The notes beneath the pieces are model-generated. The model worked only from the letters and a program-made list of their open reading frames with translations. It had not been told where the DNA came from and did not search any database. Shown here in pieces: positions 62,745 through 64,000 of a stretch of 64,000 nt of DNA (positions within the stretch are counted from its first letter, which is position 1; every line of letters starts with the position of its first letter). The stretch comes from Archangium primigenium (GTDB lineage Bacteria; Myxococcota; Myxococcia; Myxococcales; Myxococcaceae): the NCBI RefSeq assembly GCF_016904885.1, contig NZ_JADWYI010000001.1, forward strand, positions 1,612,001 through 1,676,000, in the 5' to 3' direction. Both the position numbers and the translations under genes were made by a program.

Positions 62745-64000
62745 TCAGGCCTCGCGGGGCGCGGGGCGGCGCCCGCCGATGGTGGCGCCCGCGTCCGGGG
62801 AGAGCCGGTGGAACAGGGGGCCGGACAGCGCCGTCACCACGCCCACCGCCAGGAAGGGCAGCATGAACTGCTGGGGCGTCATGGCGGTGCCCTCGGCGCT
62901 CCCACCGCGCGCCAGGTGCAGCATCAGGCCGCCGAAGCTGATGCCCACGCTCAGGGCCATCTGCTGCGTCACCACCGCGAGCGTGGAGGCGCCGCTGACG
63001 GTGGACGGGGGGATGTCCGCGTAGGCCACCGTGTTGAGGGCGGTGAACTGCAGGGAGCGCATGAAGCCGGCCGCGAGCAGCAGGAAGGCCATGAGCGCCA
63101 CCGGCGTGCCCGGCCGGAAGAAGGCGGGCAGCGCCGTGACGCCCGCGGTGATGAAGTTGGACAGGATGAGCGTGGAGCGGAAGCCGAAGCGGCGGATGAC
63201 GCCGGGCGCCACGGGCTTGCACGCCATGGCGCCCAGGCCCGTGGCGATGGTGATGAGGCCCGTCTCGAATGGCCCCCACCCGAGCGCCATCTGGAAGAGC
63301 AGGGGCAGCAGGAAGGGCGTGGCGCCCAGGCCCAGGCGCACCACCGTGCCGCCCACGAGGCTCGCCCGGTACGTGTCCACGCGCAAGAGCCGCAGGTCGA
63401 GCACCGGCCGCGGGTGGCGCAGCGCGTGGCGCACGTACGCGCCGAACATCCCCAGGGCGAACAGCGCCGTGCCCACCTGCACGCCGAGCGGCACCAGGCC
63501 CACGCCGGCGATCTCCGCGGTGCCCACCAGCGCGGTGATGCCCACGGCCACCAAAAGGAAGCCCTTGAGGTCGAAGCGGCCCGGGTCCGGCTGGTGCAGC
63601 GGCGGCACGAAGCGCATCACCGCGAGGATGCCCAGCACGCCCACCGGCACGTTGACGAAGAAGATCCACGGCCAGCTGGCGATGCCCAGGATGAAGCCGG
63701 CCAGGGGCGGGCCCACCAGCGGGCCCACCAGCGCGGGCATGGTGAACCAGCTCATCGCCGACACGAGCCGCTCGCGCGGCGCGGCGCTCACCACGATGAG
63801 CCGACCCACCGGCACCATGAGCGCCCCACCCGCGCCCTGCACCATGCGGAACACCACGAGCTGGGCGAGTGACTGGGAGAAGCCGCAGAGCACCGAGCCC
63901 ACCAGGAACACGACCATCGCGGTGAGGAACACGCGCCGGGGGCCGAAGCGGTCGGCGATCCACCCGCTCGCGGGCGCCACCACCGCCAGGGCCAGGATAT
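62745..64000 (-). CDS. MFS drug-exporter-type transporter, N-terminus cut by window edge
   Basis: The frame is open to the window end, so the first 50 or so residues are missing; no start is assigned. About 11 membrane helices remain of the 14 expected in DHA2/EmrB-QacA exporters. The motif A segment SGWIADRFGPRRVFLTA is near the visible N-terminus, and RMVQGAGGALMVPVGRLIV and GPLVGPPLAGFILG (motif C-like) follow. It would pump small hydrophobic compounds out using the proton gradient. It converges on the DJ-1/PfpI gene with a 10-base gap. Confidence 0.88.
   Translation of the reverse strand, partial: ILALAVVAPASGWIADRFGPRRVFLTAMVVFLVGSVLCGFSQSLAQLVVFRMVQGAGGALMVPVGRLIVVSAAPRERLVSAMSWFTMPALVGPLVGPPLAGFILGIASWPWIFFVNVPVGVLGILAVMRFVPPLHQPDPGRFDLKGFLLVAVGITALVGTAEIAGVGLVPLGVQVGTALFALGMFGAYVRHALRHPRPVLDLRLLRVDTYRASLVGGTVVRLGLGATPFLLPLLFQMALGWGPFETGLITIATGLGAMACKPVAPGVIRRFGFRSTLILSNFITAGVTALPAFFRPGTPVALMAFLLLAAGFMRSLQFTALNTVAYADIPPSTVSGASTLAVVTQQMALSVGISFGGLMLHLARGGSAEGTAMTPQQFMLPFLAVGVVTALSGPLFHRLSPDAGATIGGRRPAPREA

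Overview
The window is a GC-rich (about 70% by eye), densely coded bacterial chromosome segment. No spacer exceeds 300 bases. I see no rRNA, tRNA, CRISPR array, insertion sequence or prophage. The gene content points to a myxobacterium (Myxococcota, probably Cystobacterineae). Evidence: many secreted lipoproteins, a serine/threonine kinase beside dnaK, a MopE-like Cys/Asp-repeat protein, PilZ and PATAN-type regulators with long Pro/Ala linkers, a Cys-hydrophobic-Arg tail resembling MYXO-CTERM, and FAAL/type III polyketide synthase genes. The genus is an inference; no marker gene settles it.

Layout. 1-2.8 kb: a truncated secreted protein, a DMT transporter and a nuclease-like lipoprotein, all on minus. 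2.9-7.8 kb: a basic-tailed helical protein, grpE, dnaK and a GAF-like/kinase protein on plus. 7.8-8.6 kb: a PRC-barrel-like protein. 8.8-13.6 kb: a complete branched-chain amino-acid ABC transporter operon (livK-H-M-G-F) with overlapping starts and stops. 13.6-19.9 kb: surface and secreted proteins, including a two-part lipoprotein with a local GC drop and the MopE-like protein. 20-24 kb: RNA 2',3'-cyclic phosphodiesterase, a YdjM-type membrane protein, a membrane adenylate cyclase and an archaeal/eukaryal-type prolyl-tRNA synthetase. 24-29 kb: lipoproteins, a GH16-like protein that has lost catalytic residues, a trans-acting enoyl-reductase-like protein, another nuclease-like lipoprotein and a hemerythrin.

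29.4-37 kb is the most interesting region. Two cassettes, each holding a type III polyketide synthase, an acyl carrier protein and a fatty acyl-AMP ligase (FAAL), converge on one secreted M43-type metalloprotease. The expected logic is that FAAL adenylates a fatty acid, loads it on the ACP, and the type III synthase extends it to an alkylpyrone or alkylresorcinol-type lipid. The two cassettes have different gene orders and quite different protein sequences, so they probably make different products. 37-39 kb: a methyl-accepting chemotaxis protein. 39-42.5 kb: a DprE2-DprE1-UbiA operon like the mycobacterial route to polyprenyl-phosphoryl-arabinose; the HAD domain fused to UbiA is degenerate.

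42.6-50 kb: small lipoproteins (one with a complete metzincin zinc motif), a methyltransferase, a response regulator with a PATAN domain, a His-rich NicO-type metal transporter facing a His-rich lipoprotein, a Bcp peroxiredoxin with a basic tail, and three small lipoproteins sharing a Gly/Ser motif. 49.8-52.3 kb: NagZ and a GH46 chitosanase. 52.4-56.4 kb: a MoxR-DUF58-BatA operon. 56.7-61 kb: a propeller-type lipoprotein and a PilZ-Hsp70 fusion. 61-64 kb: a GlxA-type AraC regulator divergent from a DJ-1/PfpI protein with a perfect inverted repeat between them, and a truncated MFS exporter.
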